Assembly: GCA_017961325.1 (NCBI GenBank)
Contig: JAGCXM010000011.1
Span: 1-64,000, forward strand
Reading direction: 5' to 3'
Source of the DNA: a bacterium
Lineage (GTDB): Bacteria > UBP6 > UBA1177
DNA: 64,000 nt
Shown in pieces: positions 17,045 to 26,573 of this stretch; the stretch's first letter is position 1; every line of letters begins with the position of its first letter. The notes beneath the pieces are model-generated. The model was not told where the DNA came from and did not search any database. It was given only the letters and a program-made list of their open reading frames with translations. Both the position numbers and the translations under genes were made by a program.

Positions 17045-18412
17045 ATGGTAGAAAAAGCGACAAATGTTGCAGGAATGATAAATGCGTTCAGTCCACGGGA
17101 ATTATCAGGAGATGATTTAAATAGGTATTATTATGATAAAACGATGCCGGTTCGCACCGGAAGTCCCGTCAGATCTCCCATTAATGATATCTTTGAGGCC
17201 TGCCACGATCCATCGTTACATAATAAATTCCTGTTGCTGGGGCATAGAGGCTGCGGAAAAAGTACCGAATTAAACGTATTGTCGCGCCGTTTTCAAGAGA
17301 ATGGTTTTCCGGTGCACACAGTGCAATGCGCAAGAGAGTTGGATATGACCAGACCCTTGTATTCCGACCTGATGATTCTGATGGGTGATGCCTTAATAAA
17401 GATAGCAAAAGAAATCAACTGTGAAATTGACAAAAACCTATTGAATGACCTTGTTCATTACTGGGACAACATCGAGGAAATAAAGGATAAGATAGAAAAA
17501 TATGATCTTTCTGCCAGTGGAGGAGCAGGTGTGTCAGGTCTTTTGGAGAATATTTTAGGCCTGTTTTTAAACGTGAAAGGCAGTGTAAAACTAAGCGAGG
17601 GAGTTCGTAAAACCTACGAAAAACGGATTGATGACCGTATTGGGGAATGGATATCCATTCTGACACAAATTGCGGATTTGATTTCAGAAACAGCTGGCAA
17701 GCAACCTATCATTATTTTTGAAGAATTGGATAAACTGGCGGATATAGACGCTGAACAGGAGAAAAAGGATAAATCATGGGATCTGTTCTTCGAAAGACCG
17801 TCGGCATTAGCAAGTTTTAATTTTCCGGTTATTTTCACATTTCCCATAGCCTTGTCGTATGAACCGAGATTCCATGCGTTGCAAGGATATTTTCAGGAAG
17901 AGTTTTTTCCCATGATCAAGGTAACTTCTATCGAAAACAAAAAATTTGAAAATGGATATAAAGCTATCAGGACCATTATTGAGAAACGTGCCGATGAAAA
18001 CTTGTTTGATGAAAATGTGGAAGACTACATGATCGAAAAAACCGGAGGTGCCCTGCGGGATTTATTCGGTGCAATCCGGCAGAGCGCAACTTATGCCCGT
18101 CGGCGAGGAGCAAATTCAATCAGCATGGATGACGCTGTTTTAGCCCTCGAAGAAATTCAGTCCGAAATCACCAGAAGAATAGAAGAAAAAGATTATGTTT
18201 TTCTGAAAGATATATACAACGGTAACCGAAGAGGAATATCTGATAGAAAAGCCTTGCTTGGAATGCTTCTGGCAGGTGCTGTATTGGAATACAATGGCAC
18301 AAGATGGTGCAATCTTCATCCTCTGGTTGCCGATTATCTGGTGGATCTGGGTGTTGTAGAGAAAAGAGAAGAAAACAGTCAGGAACCGACAGTAGGTGAA
18401 ACCAATCAGTGA
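17045..18412 (+). CDS. P-loop ATPase, first gene of a two-gene ATPase-TPR operon
   Basis: A 455-residue cytoplasmic protein with a P-loop NTPase core. Walker A is GHRGCGKST (66-74). Walker B-like IIIFEELDKL (222-231) has Glu where Asp is usual at the first acidic position. A probable sensor region is FPVIFTFPIALSY (about 260-271). A C-terminal winged-helix-like part (DRKALLGMLLAGAVLEYNG, LHPLVADYLVDLGVV) resembles the regulatory end of Orc/STAND-type ATPases. It has no recognised effector domain. The ATG at 17045 follows GGGAGGAG by 9 bp. Its TGA overlaps the GTG start of the TPR gene, so the two products are probably made together. An NLR-like or defence role is inferred only from architecture. 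Confidence 0.75.
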   Translation: MVEKATNVAGMINAFSPRELSGDDLNRYYYDKTMPVRTGSPVRSPINDIFEACHDPSLHNKFLLLGHRGCGKSTELNVLSRRFQENGFPVHTVQCARELDMTRPLYSDLMILMGDALIKIAKEINCEIDKNLLNDLVHYWDNIEEIKDKIEKYDLSASGGAGVSGLLENILGLFLNVKGSVKLSEGVRKTYEKRIDDRIGEWISILTQIADLISETAGKQPIIIFEELDKLADIDAEQEKKDKSWDLFFERPSALASFNFPVIFTFPIALSYEPRFHALQGYFQEEFFPMIKVTSIENKKFENGYKAIRTIIEKRADENLFDENVEDYMIEKTGGALRDLFGAIRQSATYARRRGANSISMDDAVLALEEIQSEITRRIEEKDYVFLKDIYNGNRRGISDRKALLGMLLAGAVLEYNGTRWCNLHPLVADYLVDLGVVEKREENSQEPTVGETNQ

Positions 18413-20319
18413 AACATACAGATAACATCGCCTCTTATGAAGATTTAGGCTGGATCATAAGTCATTCAGACGAAGGTTTTTACGCACTCATCGCATCTTC
18501 GAAAATGCAGGAAAGCGTGGTTTCCCATTACCGGTCAGGTCCGGTTGCGGTGTATGATTACAAGGAGCATCCGGACGATTACAGGTTTCGGGATGTGGCG
18601 GTATTTCTGGAGGAGCATCCTCAGGCACGGACGGTTTTTCTGCTGAATATGCAAAACGCCCTCATGAAGCCTGAAGCGGTGCGGCGCCTGAATTTCAGCA
18701 GGGACATGCTGGCACGGACAAACAGGAATTTTATTTTCTGCATGACGGAAGAGACTTTCGATGAGCTGAACCGTCACGCCTTTGATTTTTTCTCGTTTCT
18801 CAAGCTCAAGCTGCGCTTTGAAGACGAGCTTGAAGAAACAGAGGAAAAACCTCAAACTTTCCAGATTCCGGCATTGCCGAAGGATCTCAGCGAGGGCGTA
18901 AACCCAGACGAGGGATACGACCCGGCATGGCCGCGCCAGCGGCAACTTACTTTTGCCATCGCCATGATGAATCAGGCAGAAGCCATGAATCTGAAAAACC
19001 GCTACGCCGATGCGCTACAATTCTTGGAAAAAGCGATCGAAATTCGGGAAGAATTCTTAGGTAAAAACCATCCTGAAACAGCTTCCGCGTATTTTGCCAA
19101 AGGGAAAACTCTCGAAAAAAAAGGAAAATATGCCGAAGCCCTGAATTTGGTTCAAAAAGCCGTAGATATTCGAGAAAATATCTTAGGAAAAGATAACCCC
19201 TATACAGTCGAAACTTATAACGCTATTGGTATTATATCCCGCGATTCAGGCAAATACGATGATGCACTGAAATGGTATCAGAAAGCTCTTGATATCCAAG
19301 AGCGTGTTCTGGGAACTGACCATCCCGATACAGCCGTGACATATAATAATATGGCCAATGCGTATTCTCGTTTGGGGCAATATGAAGAAGCACTAAAATG
19401 TTACCAGAAAGCCTTGGATATCAGAGAGCGTGTCTTAGGGACTGAACATCCTGATACAGCCGGAACATACAACAATATAGCCATTGTGTATTCAGATTTA
19501 GGGCAATATGAAGAAGCACTAAAATGGTGTCAAAAAGCTTTAGATGTCAATGAGCACATCCTTGGAACTGAACATTCTGATACAGCCGTGACATATAATA
19601 ATATGGCCAATGCGTATTCTCGTTTGGGGCAATATGAAGAAGCACTAAGATGGTATCATAAAGCCTTAAACATCAAGGAACAAGTCCTTGGAACTGAACA
19701 TCCCGATACAGCCACTACCTATAACAATATCGCCCTTGTATACTATCATTTAGGCAAATATGAGGACGCACTAAAATGGTATCATAAAGCCTTAAACATC
19801 AAGGAACGCGTCCTTGGAACTGAACATCCTGATACAGCCGTGACATATAATAATATGGCCAATGCGTATTCTCGTTTGGGGCAATATGAAGAAGCGCTAC
19901 AATGGCATTATAAAGCCTTAAACATCAAGGAACGCGTCTTTACTGAACATCCTGAGATAGCCACTACCTATAACAATATTGCGGTGGTATACTCTCATTT
20001 AGGCAAATACGAGGACGCACTAAAATGGTATCAAAAAGCACTAAATATCAGAGAGCGTGTTTTGGGAACTGAGCATCCTTATACAGCCACTACCTATAAC
20101 AATATCGCCCTTGTATACTATCATTTAGGCAAATATGAGGACGCACTAAAATTGTACAAAAAAGCCTTAGATATTTGTGAGCGTGTTTTAGGATTCGACC
20201 ATCCTGATACCTCAGCGATATATAACAATATCGCCAAAGTGTACGGTAAGTTGGGTCAACATGAAGAGGCACTGAAATACCGTCTGAAAGCCAAAAACAA
20301 TACGGCTTTGAAAAACTAA
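18409..20319 (+). CDS. Tetratricopeptide-repeat protein coupled to the ATPase
   Basis: A 636-residue protein starting at a GTG that overlaps the ATPase stop (GTGA). Residues 1-160 hold a domain with FLEEHPQARTVFLLNMQNAL and RLNFSRDMLARTNRNFIFCM. This resembles the segment that precedes TPR arrays in bacterial STAND/NLR-like proteins (the 'RDxLxR...FW' element). From about 180 on there are eleven 42-residue TPRs of the kinesin-light-chain type (TYNNIALVYYHLGKYEDAL...ERVLGTEHPDTA). Several repeats are nearly identical in DNA. The TPRs probably bind a peptide or protein trigger and pass it to the ATPase; this is inference. No effector or transmembrane segment is visible. Confidence 0.8.
   Translation: MKHTDNIASYEDLGWIISHSDEGFYALIASSKMQESVVSHYRSGPVAVYDYKEHPDDYRFRDVAVFLEEHPQARTVFLLNMQNALMKPEAVRRLNFSRDMLARTNRNFIFCMTEETFDELNRHAFDFFSFLKLKLRFEDELEETEEKPQTFQIPALPKDLSEGVNPDEGYDPAWPRQRQLTFAIAMMNQAEAMNLKNRYADALQFLEKAIEIREEFLGKNHPETASAYFAKGKTLEKKGKYAEALNLVQKAVDIRENILGKDNPYTVETYNAIGIISRDSGKYDDALKWYQKALDIQERVLGTDHPDTAVTYNNMANAYSRLGQYEEALKCYQKALDIRERVLGTEHPDTAGTYNNIAIVYSDLGQYEEALKWCQKALDVNEHILGTEHSDTAVTYNNMANAYSRLGQYEEALRWYHKALNIKEQVLGTEHPDTATTYNNIALVYYHLGKYEDALKWYHKALNIKERVLGTEHPDTAVTYNNMANAYSRLGQYEEALQWHYKALNIKERVFTEHPEIATTYNNIAVVYSHLGKYEDALKWYQKALNIRERVLGTEHPYTATTYNNIALVYYHLGKYEDALKLYKKALDICERVLGFDHPDTSAIYNNIAKVYGKLGQHEEALKYRLKAKNNTALKN
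19331..20083 (+). repeat. 252-bp higher-order tandem repeats in the TPR gene
   Basis: The block CAGCCGTGACATATAATAAT recurs at 19331, 19583 and 19835, exactly 252 bp (two TPR units, 84 codons) apart, with long stretches of near-identical DNA. One unit (about 19938) has lost a single codon. The pattern shows recent expansion by pairs of repeats. Confidence 0.9.
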
Positions 20320-20355
20320 ACCTCTATAATAAGAGCGCCAACTTTCTACAAGAAT

Positions 20356-20383
20356 TTGAAAAAAATCCGTTTTTAACTAAAAT
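20356..20383 (+). promoter_or_regulatory. Possible promoter of the CGDG lipoprotein gene
   Basis: TTGAAA (20356-20361) and TAAAAT (20378-20383) with a 16-bp spacer lie 28 bp upstream of the start codon. The A-run, CCG, CGG and T-run around it (20359-20397) could also form a weak terminator hairpin for the TPR operon. Confidence 0.4.
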
Positions 20384-20410
20384 TATGCGGTTTTTTTGCT
20401 GGAGGCTGAC

Positions 20411-21421
20411 ATGAAAAAGTTTTTTCTTTTCCTTGCTTGTTTAAGTCTGTTCATTCTGGCTTCGTGCGGCGACGGAAACGGCGGCGATCCCGAACAGATT
20501 TCCGATATCCCGGACGATTGGGATTATTCCAATGTCGTTGACGGCGACGAAACTCCCGATCAGGAGATTCCTTCAGACAATCCGGACACGAGTGAGAGCA
20601 ATGTTCCGGATCCAACAGATACCGGCGACACCCAGCAGGAAGATAACACTCCAGAAACTCCGGACGACAACGAAACTCCCCTGCCCCATGGCTGCGGCGA
20701 TGGAAAGGTTGACTACGACGAAAGATGCGATTCAACCGCTCCGATGACCTGCTCGAGTCTTAACTCCAACATGACCGGCGCAACAACATGCCTTACCGAC
20801 TGCAAAGCTTACGATATGGCGAAATGCGGCAAAAAAGTGTGGGGCGTCGTAAACATCAGCTTTAAAACAAATTATATTATGAATATTGCCAAACTCGGCG
20901 ATCCGAACTATTTCGCACAAAACGCCCTCCCCTACTCCGCTTTCAACGGGCTCTACGGCGAACCGACCCAGATGTTTCCGATATTCGGAGACGGTTCGGT
21001 ATCTTTTGCCGTCATCAGAAACTACACAAATTCAATCGGAATGACGCAGCCGCAGCTCATCATAAAACAGAATCCCGCTTCAGGCTATCCGCGTCACGAG
21101 CTTGAGTTTTCGCCAGGAGCCGTAAAGGCCGGCGGCGATTACAGCATAAACGCAGTTGACATTTTCGACCTCATCAACGGTCTGCTGAAAATCGTCCGTT
21201 ACAGACTCATTGAAAATCAGAACGGAACAGAATGCATCATGGGTATAGCTCAAACGGGAACGGTAAAAATCAATTCGGCTTCCGACAATCTGCAGGAAGG
21301 CGGAAGTGTTGAAATTGTTGCAAAAAACGTCGATTTCTACTATCCGACCGAAATTCCCGGACGCAACTACGAAGAAGATCCCCTTTCCGACGAAGTTCTC
21401 GGCTATCCGCTTTGCAAGTAA
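20411..21421 (+). CDS. Lipoprotein with CGDG-type Cys motif
   Basis: A 336-residue lipoprotein with signal peptide and lipobox LASC (Cys about 19). An acidic Pro/Thr/Asp-rich linker (20-95) is followed by a small Cys-rich module, HGCGDGKVDYDERCD ... CSSL ... CLTDCKAYDMAKCG. It is of the kind common in myxobacterial secreted proteins (DUF4215-like). A beta-rich domain of unknown function completes the protein (about 150-336). The ATG at 20411 follows TGGAGGCTGAC. It ends 8 bp before mnmE but has no functional link to it. Confidence 0.8.
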   Translation: MKKFFLFLACLSLFILASCGDGNGGDPEQISDIPDDWDYSNVVDGDETPDQEIPSDNPDTSESNVPDPTDTGDTQQEDNTPETPDDNETPLPHGCGDGKVDYDERCDSTAPMTCSSLNSNMTGATTCLTDCKAYDMAKCGKKVWGVVNISFKTNYIMNIAKLGDPNYFAQNALPYSAFNGLYGEPTQMFPIFGDGSVSFAVIRNYTNSIGMTQPQLIIKQNPASGYPRHELEFSPGAVKAGGDYSINAVDIFDLINGLLKIVRYRLIENQNGTECIMGIAQTGTVKINSASDNLQEGGSVEIVAKNVDFYYPTEIPGRNYEEDPLSDEVLGYPLCK

Positions 21422-21429
21422 TCTGAAAA

Positions 21430-22770
21430 ATGTATTTCGACAGAATAACCTCAACCATCTGCGCACTTGCCACGGCAAAAGGGAGCAGTATAGGAATAAT
21501 CAGAGTCAGCGGCACAAAAGCGTTTGAAATCGCCTCAAAACTGACCCGCAAAGATTCTTTCAGGCACAAAACAGCCGGTTTTGTCAAAATTTACGACGGC
21601 GAAAAAGTAGTTGAAAAGTGCCTCATCCTTACATTTCATGCACCTTTCAGCTTCACAGGCGAAGATGTTGCTGAATTTCACGTCCACGGGGCTGCGGAAA
21701 ATGCCTCCGAAATAGTGGAGCTTATCATCAAAAACGGTGCGAAACCCGCATTGAAAGGGGAGTTTTCGTTCAGAGCCGTTCTGAACTCAAAAATGAGTGT
21801 TGACGAAGCGATCGCCCTTAATACTGTCATAACTTCGGAAAACCCTTTTTCGACCGAGCTTTCACGCAAGGCGGCATTTGAAAAAAACCCGCTTGAAAAG
21901 CTCAAAAACCTCATTCCGGACTGGGAGTATTTTCACACTCTGGCCACTGCTGTCGTGGATTTCCCGGATCAGGTCTCGACCGACATCGATTTTGAAAAAT
22001 TAAAAAATCTCATAAACCGCTCAATCCTCGATATTTCCAGGGTTTCAGCCAATTCCATGGCACTTTCCAGGCTTCTTGACTATCAAATCGTCATTTTGGG
22101 CAAGCCTAACGTAGGAAAATCCTCACTGTTCAACATTCTGATAGGGCGCGAAAGGGCAATAGTTGCCGACATTCCGGGGACAACCCGCGATTATATCTCC
22201 GAAACCCTTTATGCAAAAGGGTTTCAGGCAACTTTAACAGACTCTGCAGGGCTCAGAATTGCCGATTCAGAAGTTGAAGCAAAGGGTATTGAAAAGAGCC
22301 GAAACCTGCTTGAGAAGGGGGATTTGCTGATTTTACTCTTTGACGGATCAGTTCCGCTTGACGATGAAGACCGTGAATTATTGCGCGAAACCCGCATGAA
22401 ATCTATCCTAATCGTCAAAAACAAGTGCGATTTTCCGCAATTTGAAAATCCGGAACTAAAAGATGCCATAGAAATCAGCTGCAAAGAGGGCAGGGGAATC
22501 GATATTCTGACTGACAGGATCTGCGAAAATATCGAAAGGAACATTCCCGACAAAAACGAAGCGGTTTTTTTCAGCGACTGGCAGAAAACCAAAGCGGAAG
22601 AGATTCTGGAAAAATTAGAGGAATTGAAACTTTACTTAAATTCAGAGCAAATCGAGATTATACTTTTCTTTATTTCGGAAATTTTCAACGGAATCAAAGA
22701 TCTTTCGGGCGATCTCACGAGCCACGACGTGTATGATAAGATTTTCGGCGGTTTCTGCCTGGGGAAATGA
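21430..22770 (+). CDS. mnmE: tRNA modification GTPase MnmE
   Basis: A 446-residue cytoplasmic GTPase that works with MnmG to modify U34 of tRNAs to the cmnm5/nm5 forms. It has an N-terminal tetrahydrofolate-binding domain (ICALATAKGSSIGIIRVSG, TGEDVAEFHVHG). The helical domain carries an inserted G domain with GKPNVGKSSLFN (about 225-236), IPGTTRD and NKCD. The C-terminal sequence ends FCLGK, containing the Cys of the family's C-x-G-K motif. Size is normal. It lies two genes from rsmG in the order mnmE-mnmG-rsmG, typical of the origin region. Confidence 0.95.
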   Translation: MYFDRITSTICALATAKGSSIGIIRVSGTKAFEIASKLTRKDSFRHKTAGFVKIYDGEKVVEKCLILTFHAPFSFTGEDVAEFHVHGAAENASEIVELIIKNGAKPALKGEFSFRAVLNSKMSVDEAIALNTVITSENPFSTELSRKAAFEKNPLEKLKNLIPDWEYFHTLATAVVDFPDQVSTDIDFEKLKNLINRSILDISRVSANSMALSRLLDYQIVILGKPNVGKSSLFNILIGRERAIVADIPGTTRDYISETLYAKGFQATLTDSAGLRIADSEVEAKGIEKSRNLLEKGDLLILLFDGSVPLDDEDRELLRETRMKSILIVKNKCDFPQFENPELKDAIEISCKEGRGIDILTDRICENIERNIPDKNEAVFFSDWQKTKAEEILEKLEELKLYLNSEQIEIILFFISEIFNGIKDLSGDLTSHDVYDKIFGGFCLGK

Positions 22771-22911
22771 TTTGAGAACAAGGCCTGATTTTCAAAATAA
22801 CGCCGCATTTGGCCCGTATTCGACGATTTTTTGCAAAGCGACTAACTTATCGCGCTTGAGCCAATTTTTGCGTCAGAAGTCAAAATTGGAAGCCGTTTTT
22901 TTGAGGTTCAA

Positions 22912-24777
22912 ATGAAAAATTTTGATGTCATAGTTATCGGCGGAGGTCATGCCGGAATCGAAGCGGCTTACGCTTCTGCAAGGACGAAAGCGAAAACTTT
23001 GCTCGTCACGATCTCGATCGACAAAATAGGGGAGATGTCGTGCAATCCGTCAATCGGCGGTCAGGCAAAAGGGCAGCTCGTCCGCGAAGTCGACATGCTC
23101 GGCGGCGCAATGGGAAGAGCGGCCGATTTTGCGGCGATCCAGTACCGCGTTTTAAACCGGAGAAAGGGACCGGCGGTTCAGGCTCTGCGTGCTCAGTGCG
23201 ACAAAAATTTATATAAAAATTTCATGCAGGCTTTCGTTTTCAAGGTTGAAAATCTCACCGTTTTTCAGGGCGAAATCGTTTCGCTCGAGCATAAGGATTC
23301 GGCTTTTACCGTGAAATCGAAAGACGGATTCGTCTTTTCGGCAAAGTCGGTCGTAATCACGAGCGGAACCTTCCTGAACGGAAAAATCCACATCGGCCGA
23401 GACATGTTTTCAAGCGGCAGGCTAGGGGAGCCGGCATCCGTTGAACTTTCCGATTTTCTCGTTGATTTAGGTCACAGAAAATTCCGCCTCAAAACAGGAA
23501 CACCAGTCAGAATAGTCGGAAAAACGATCGATTTTTCTAAGATGGAAATCCAGCCCGGTGAAACCGATTATACACCGTTTTCTGTGAGAACCGAAGGAAA
23601 GCTGATAAAACAGATTCCATGTTTTCTGACTCGTACCAGTGAAAAAACCAGGGAAGCGGTAATCACAAATCTTGACCTTTCGCCGATGTACGGAAGTGCT
23701 AAATCGATCGAAGGAATCGGCCCGAGATACTGCCCTTCGATCGAAGACAAATTCATGAAATTTCCCGAAAAGGAATCGCACCAGATCTTCATCGAACCAG
23801 AAGGGTGGGACTGCCGCGAATACTATCCGAACGGAATTTCGACATCTCTTCCCGTTTTCGTCCAGAAAGAGATGCTTGAATCGATTCCTGGGCTTGAAAA
23901 CGCAGAAATTTCGCGCCCGGCATATGCGATTGAATACGATGCCTACGATCCGACAGACCTTACGATGACCCTTGAAAGCAAATTCGTGAAAGGACTTTTC
24001 TTTGCAGGTCAGGTGAACGGAACGAGCGGATACGAAGAGGCTGCCGCACAGGGTCTGGTCGCCGGAGCAAATGCGGGATTTTCAGCGACTGAAAGCGGCA
24101 GAGAACTCATTCTCAACCGGTCGGATTCCTACACGGGAGTAATGATAAGCGACATCACTTCGAAAGGCGTTGACGAGCCTTACCGGATGTTCACTTCGCG
24201 CGCCGAATTCAGACTTTCGGTCCGCGACAACAACACCGCAGAAAGGCTTCTCGAAAAATCATCCGCTGCCGGACTCATTGATGAGAAAATTTACGAAATC
24301 GAAAAGGCAAAATGCGAAAGAGTTCAGGCTTTGGTCGAAGAGATAACCTCAACACCTGTTTACCCGACAGCAGAAATAAACAAAAAGCTGGAGGAAGCAG
24401 GGGAGGCACCGCTTTCAAAGGCGGGAAACCTTGCAAATTTACTGCGCAGACCCTGCTTCTCGCGCGCTATGGCAGAGGCTGTGACGGGATTTGTTTCACG
24501 TGAAACACCAGAGATCTGGGACAGGGCGGAAGTCGAAATAAAATATTCCTCGTTCATCGAAAGAGAAAAGGAGGAAATCAAAAAATTTGAAAATCTTGCA
24601 GCCATTGCGATTCCGGAGAATTTCGATTTCAGCAGCCTCAGCGGACTGACGAACGAAGTAAAGCAGAAACTTGCAAAACAGAGACCGGCGAACTTGGCTG
24701 AAGCTTCCATGATTCCCGGAATAACTCCGGCGGCAATTTCAATTTTGATAATGCATCTGAAAAAGAGCCATGAATAA
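22912..24777 (+). CDS. mnmG: tRNA uridine 5-carboxymethylaminomethyl enzyme MnmG (GidA)
   Basis: A 621-residue FAD enzyme, partner of MnmE in wobble-uridine modification. The FAD motif [12 protein letters not shown] is at about 9-20, followed by [20 protein letters not shown]. The conserved [11 protein letters not shown] with the catalytic Cys is near 270. The C-terminal helical MnmE-binding region is complete. It overlaps rsmG by 8 bp. A parS palindrome lies inside the coding sequence at 24492-24507. A 141-bp gap from mnmE suggests its own promoter. Confidence 0.96.
   Translation: MKNFDVIVIGGGHAGIEAAYASARTKAKTLLVTISIDKIGEMSCNPSIGGQAKGQLVREVDMLGGAMGRAADFAAIQYRVLNRRKGPAVQALRAQCDKNLYKNFMQAFVFKVENLTVFQGEIVSLEHKDSAFTVKSKDGFVFSAKSVVITSGTFLNGKIHIGRDMFSSGRLGEPASVELSDFLVDLGHRKFRLKTGTPVRIVGKTIDFSKMEIQPGETDYTPFSVRTEGKLIKQIPCFLTRTSEKTREAVITNLDLSPMYGSAKSIEGIGPRYCPSIEDKFMKFPEKESHQIFIEPEGWDCREYYPNGISTSLPVFVQKEMLESIPGLENAEISRPAYAIEYDAYDPTDLTMTLESKFVKGLFFAGQVNGTSGYEEAAAQGLVAGANAGFSATESGRELILNRSDSYTGVMISDITSKGVDEPYRMFTSRAEFRLSVRDNNTAERLLEKSSAAGLIDEKIYEIEKAKCERVQALVEEITSTPVYPTAEINKKLEEAGEAPLSKAGNLANLLRRPCFSRAMAEAVTGFVSRETPEIWDRAEVEIKYSSFIEREKEEIKKFENLAAIAIPENFDFSSLSGLTNEVKQKLAKQRPANLAEASMIPGITPAAISILIMHLKKSHE
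24492..24507. promoter_or_regulatory. parS centromere site 1
   Basis: Perfect TGTTTCACGTGAAACA palindrome, the consensus ParB (Spo0J) binding site, inside mnmG. It encodes VSRET there, as often seen for origin-proximal parS in this gene pair. Confidence 0.92.
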
Positions 24778-25408
24778 AGAGAAAAACGAAAATGTTTCAC
24801 GTGAAACATTGCAGCAGATTTTGTCAAAAAACCTTGAAAAATACGGTATTTACATCACAGAAAACCTTGCAAAAAGTGCATTCGGTTTCTGGGAAAAACT
24901 CGTTTTCTGGAACAAGACCCACAACCTGACGACTGTCACAGATTTTCACGAAGCTGCACTTCTGCATTTCGTCGATTCGCTCTTTCCGGCAAGTGAAAAA
25001 AACGTCTTTTCTGACGGTGCGAAAGTTCTCGATTTGGGAACGGGCGGGGGATTTCCGGGAATACCGCTCGCGCTTTATTTTCCGAAAGCGGACTTCAAGC
25101 TTCTGGACAAAAGCAGAAAGAAAATATCTTTCATAAACCTTACGGCGGCGGAACTCGGAATAGCAAACGCCGAGGGAATCAACAGAAACTTTTTCGATGT
25201 CACTGAAAAATTTGACGTCGTCGTTTCAAGAGCCGTCAGGATCGATGACGAGATCTTCGACCACTGCAGAAAGATCATCAGGCCGGGCGGTTATCTGGTC
25301 GTTTTCTATTCATCACTTCAGCAACCTTATAAAGATCCGACTCTCGAATACACAAAGTCTTATGATTTTGAAAGAGGGGAGAGGGTTATCGCTTTTTACA
25401 GGTTTTAG
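24770..25408 (+). CDS. rsmG: 16S rRNA (guanine-N7) methyltransferase RsmG
   Basis: A 212-residue class I methyltransferase that methylates G527 of 16S rRNA. The SAM motif [16 protein letters not shown] is at about 86-101, followed by [11 protein letters not shown]. The late VVSRAV motif and the C-terminal GGYLVVFYS are present. Its ATG overlaps the end of mnmG. A perfect parS site lies in its ninth to fourteenth codons. The last codons form the start of a 42-bp sequence that is repeated beyond ddh. Confidence 0.94.
   Translation: MNKEKNENVSRETLQQILSKNLEKYGIYITENLAKSAFGFWEKLVFWNKTHNLTTVTDFHEAALLHFVDSLFPASEKNVFSDGAKVLDLGTGGGFPGIPLALYFPKADFKLLDKSRKKISFINLTAAELGIANAEGINRNFFDVTEKFDVVVSRAVRIDDEIFDHCRKIIRPGGYLVVFYSSLQQPYKDPTLEYTKSYDFERGERVIAFYRF
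24793..24808. promoter_or_regulatory. parS centromere site 2
   Basis: Perfect TGTTTCACGTGAAACA palindrome in the 5' end of rsmG, 301 bp from site 1. Confidence 0.92.
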
Positions 25409-25436
25409 CGTCCTTCACCCGGTATCTGCTGTCTGC
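25395..25436. repeat. 42-bp direct repeat left of ddh
   Basis: Matches 26532-26573 at 39 of 42 positions in the same orientation (TTTACAGGTTTTAGCGTCC ... CGGTATCTGCTGTCTGC). It covers the end of rsmG (the last 14 bp) and continues into intergenic DNA. Together the two copies bracket ddh. Confidence 0.9.
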
Positions 25437-25460
25437 CTAGACATATAAATCCCCCTAAAT

Positions 25461-25488
25461 TTGCCATTGTTCAGTTTTCCCATATAAT
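25461..25488 (+). promoter_or_regulatory. Sigma70-like promoter of ddh
   Basis: TTGCCA (25461-25466), a 16-bp spacer and TATAAT (25483-25488) lie 35 bp upstream of the ddh start. The module therefore carries its own promoter between the direct repeats. Confidence 0.6.
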
Positions 25489-25522
25489 TTTTCGTTTTTT
25501 ACGTTATTTTGGAGAATAGAAA

Positions 25523-26512
25523 ATGAAAATCGGTATTTTAGGTTACGGCAACCTTGGAAAAGGCGTGGAATGCGCCGTTAAAAACAATCCGGACACGGAA
25601 CTTGCATGTGTTTTCACACGCCGCAATCCTTCGGCTGTAAAAGTTTTGACACCGGGTGTTCCTGTTTACGATGCAAAGGACATCCTTGATCACAAAGATG
25701 AAATTGATGTTCTTGTTCTCTGCAGCGGCAGTGCAACCGACCTTCCAAAGCAGACGCCGGAATATGCAAAATACTTCAACGTAATCGACAGCTTTGACAC
25801 ACACGCAAGAATTCCTGAACACTTTGCAAATGTTGACAAGGCTGCAAAAAACTCTAAGCACATTGCTTTGATTTCCTGCGGCTGGGATCCGGGGATATTC
25901 AGTCTTCTGCGTATTTACGGCAACTGCATTCTGCCGGACGGACAGGACTACACCTTCTGGGGGCCAGGCGTTTCACAGGGTCACTCTGACGCTATCCGCC
26001 GCATTAAAGGCGTAAAGGATGCAAGACAGTATACAATTCCGGTGCAATCTGCTTTGGACGCTGTGCGCGCAGGCAAAAACCCTGAGCTTACAACACGCCA
26101 GAAGCACACACGCGAATGCTGGGTTGTTGCAGAAGATGGTGCCACGAAAGAAGATTTGGATCGCATTGAAAAAGAAATCAAAGAGATGCCCAACTATTTT
26201 GCCGGCTACGACACAACGGTGCACTTCGTCAGTGAAGAAGAGCTTAAAAAGAACCACGCAGGCATTCCGCACGGCGGCTTTGTGTTCCGTTCCGGCAAAA
26301 CCGGCTGGAATAAAGAATTTAACAACGTTATTGAGTACAGTCTTAATCTTGATTCTAACCCGGCCTTTACCGCAAGCGTCCTTGTTTCTTTTGCCCGCGC
26401 AATTTTCCGCATGAACAAAGAAGGTCAGACTGGCTGCAGGACTGTATTTGACGTAGCACCGGCTTATCTTTCTCCGTTGAGCGGCGAAGAAATCCGCGCA
26501 CATCTGCTTTAA
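25523..26512 (+). CDS. ddh: meso-diaminopimelate D-dehydrogenase
   Basis: A 329-residue NADPH enzyme that makes meso-diaminopimelate from tetrahydrodipicolinate in one step (lysine and peptidoglycan synthesis). The Rossmann motif GILGYGNLGKGVE is at about 3-15. SCGWDPGIFSLLR (about 118), GPGVSQGHSDAIRR and the substrate-loop PHGGFVFRSG are characteristic of Ddh. The ATG follows TTGGAGAATAGAAA. Its codon use (more GCA/GTT, fewer TTC-GAA-GTC strings) looks different from its neighbours by eye. It is flanked by 42-bp direct repeats, so horizontal acquisition is likely. Confidence 0.93.
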   Translation: MKIGILGYGNLGKGVECAVKNNPDTELACVFTRRNPSAVKVLTPGVPVYDAKDILDHKDEIDVLVLCSGSATDLPKQTPEYAKYFNVIDSFDTHARIPEHFANVDKAAKNSKHIALISCGWDPGIFSLLRIYGNCILPDGQDYTFWGPGVSQGHSDAIRRIKGVKDARQYTIPVQSALDAVRAGKNPELTTRQKHTRECWVVAEDGATKEDLDRIEKEIKEMPNYFAGYDTTVHFVSEEELKKNHAGIPHGGFVFRSGKTGWNKEFNNVIEYSLNLDSNPAFTASVLVSFARAIFRMNKEGQTGCRTVFDVAPAYLSPLSGEEIRAHLL

Positions 26513-26531
26513 TTTCAGGAAGATTTGAAAA

Positions 26532-26573
26532 TTTACAGGTTTTAGCGTCCGTTAACCGGTATCTGCTGTCTGC
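26532..26573. repeat. 42-bp direct repeat right of ddh
   Basis: Second copy of 25395-25436. On the minus strand it encodes the last residues (RQQIPVNGR) of the truncated DUF4143 protein, while the left copy carries the end of rsmG. Confidence 0.9.

Noticed and set aside
18409-20319. Tandem repeats considered as a CRISPR array
   Set aside because: The repeats are in-frame, contiguous 126/252-bp TPR-coding units without spacers. No cas genes or short spaced repeats occur anywhere in the window.
25400-26573. ddh flanking repeats considered as insertion-sequence ends
   Set aside because: They are direct, not inverted, far longer than target duplications, and no transposase is present.
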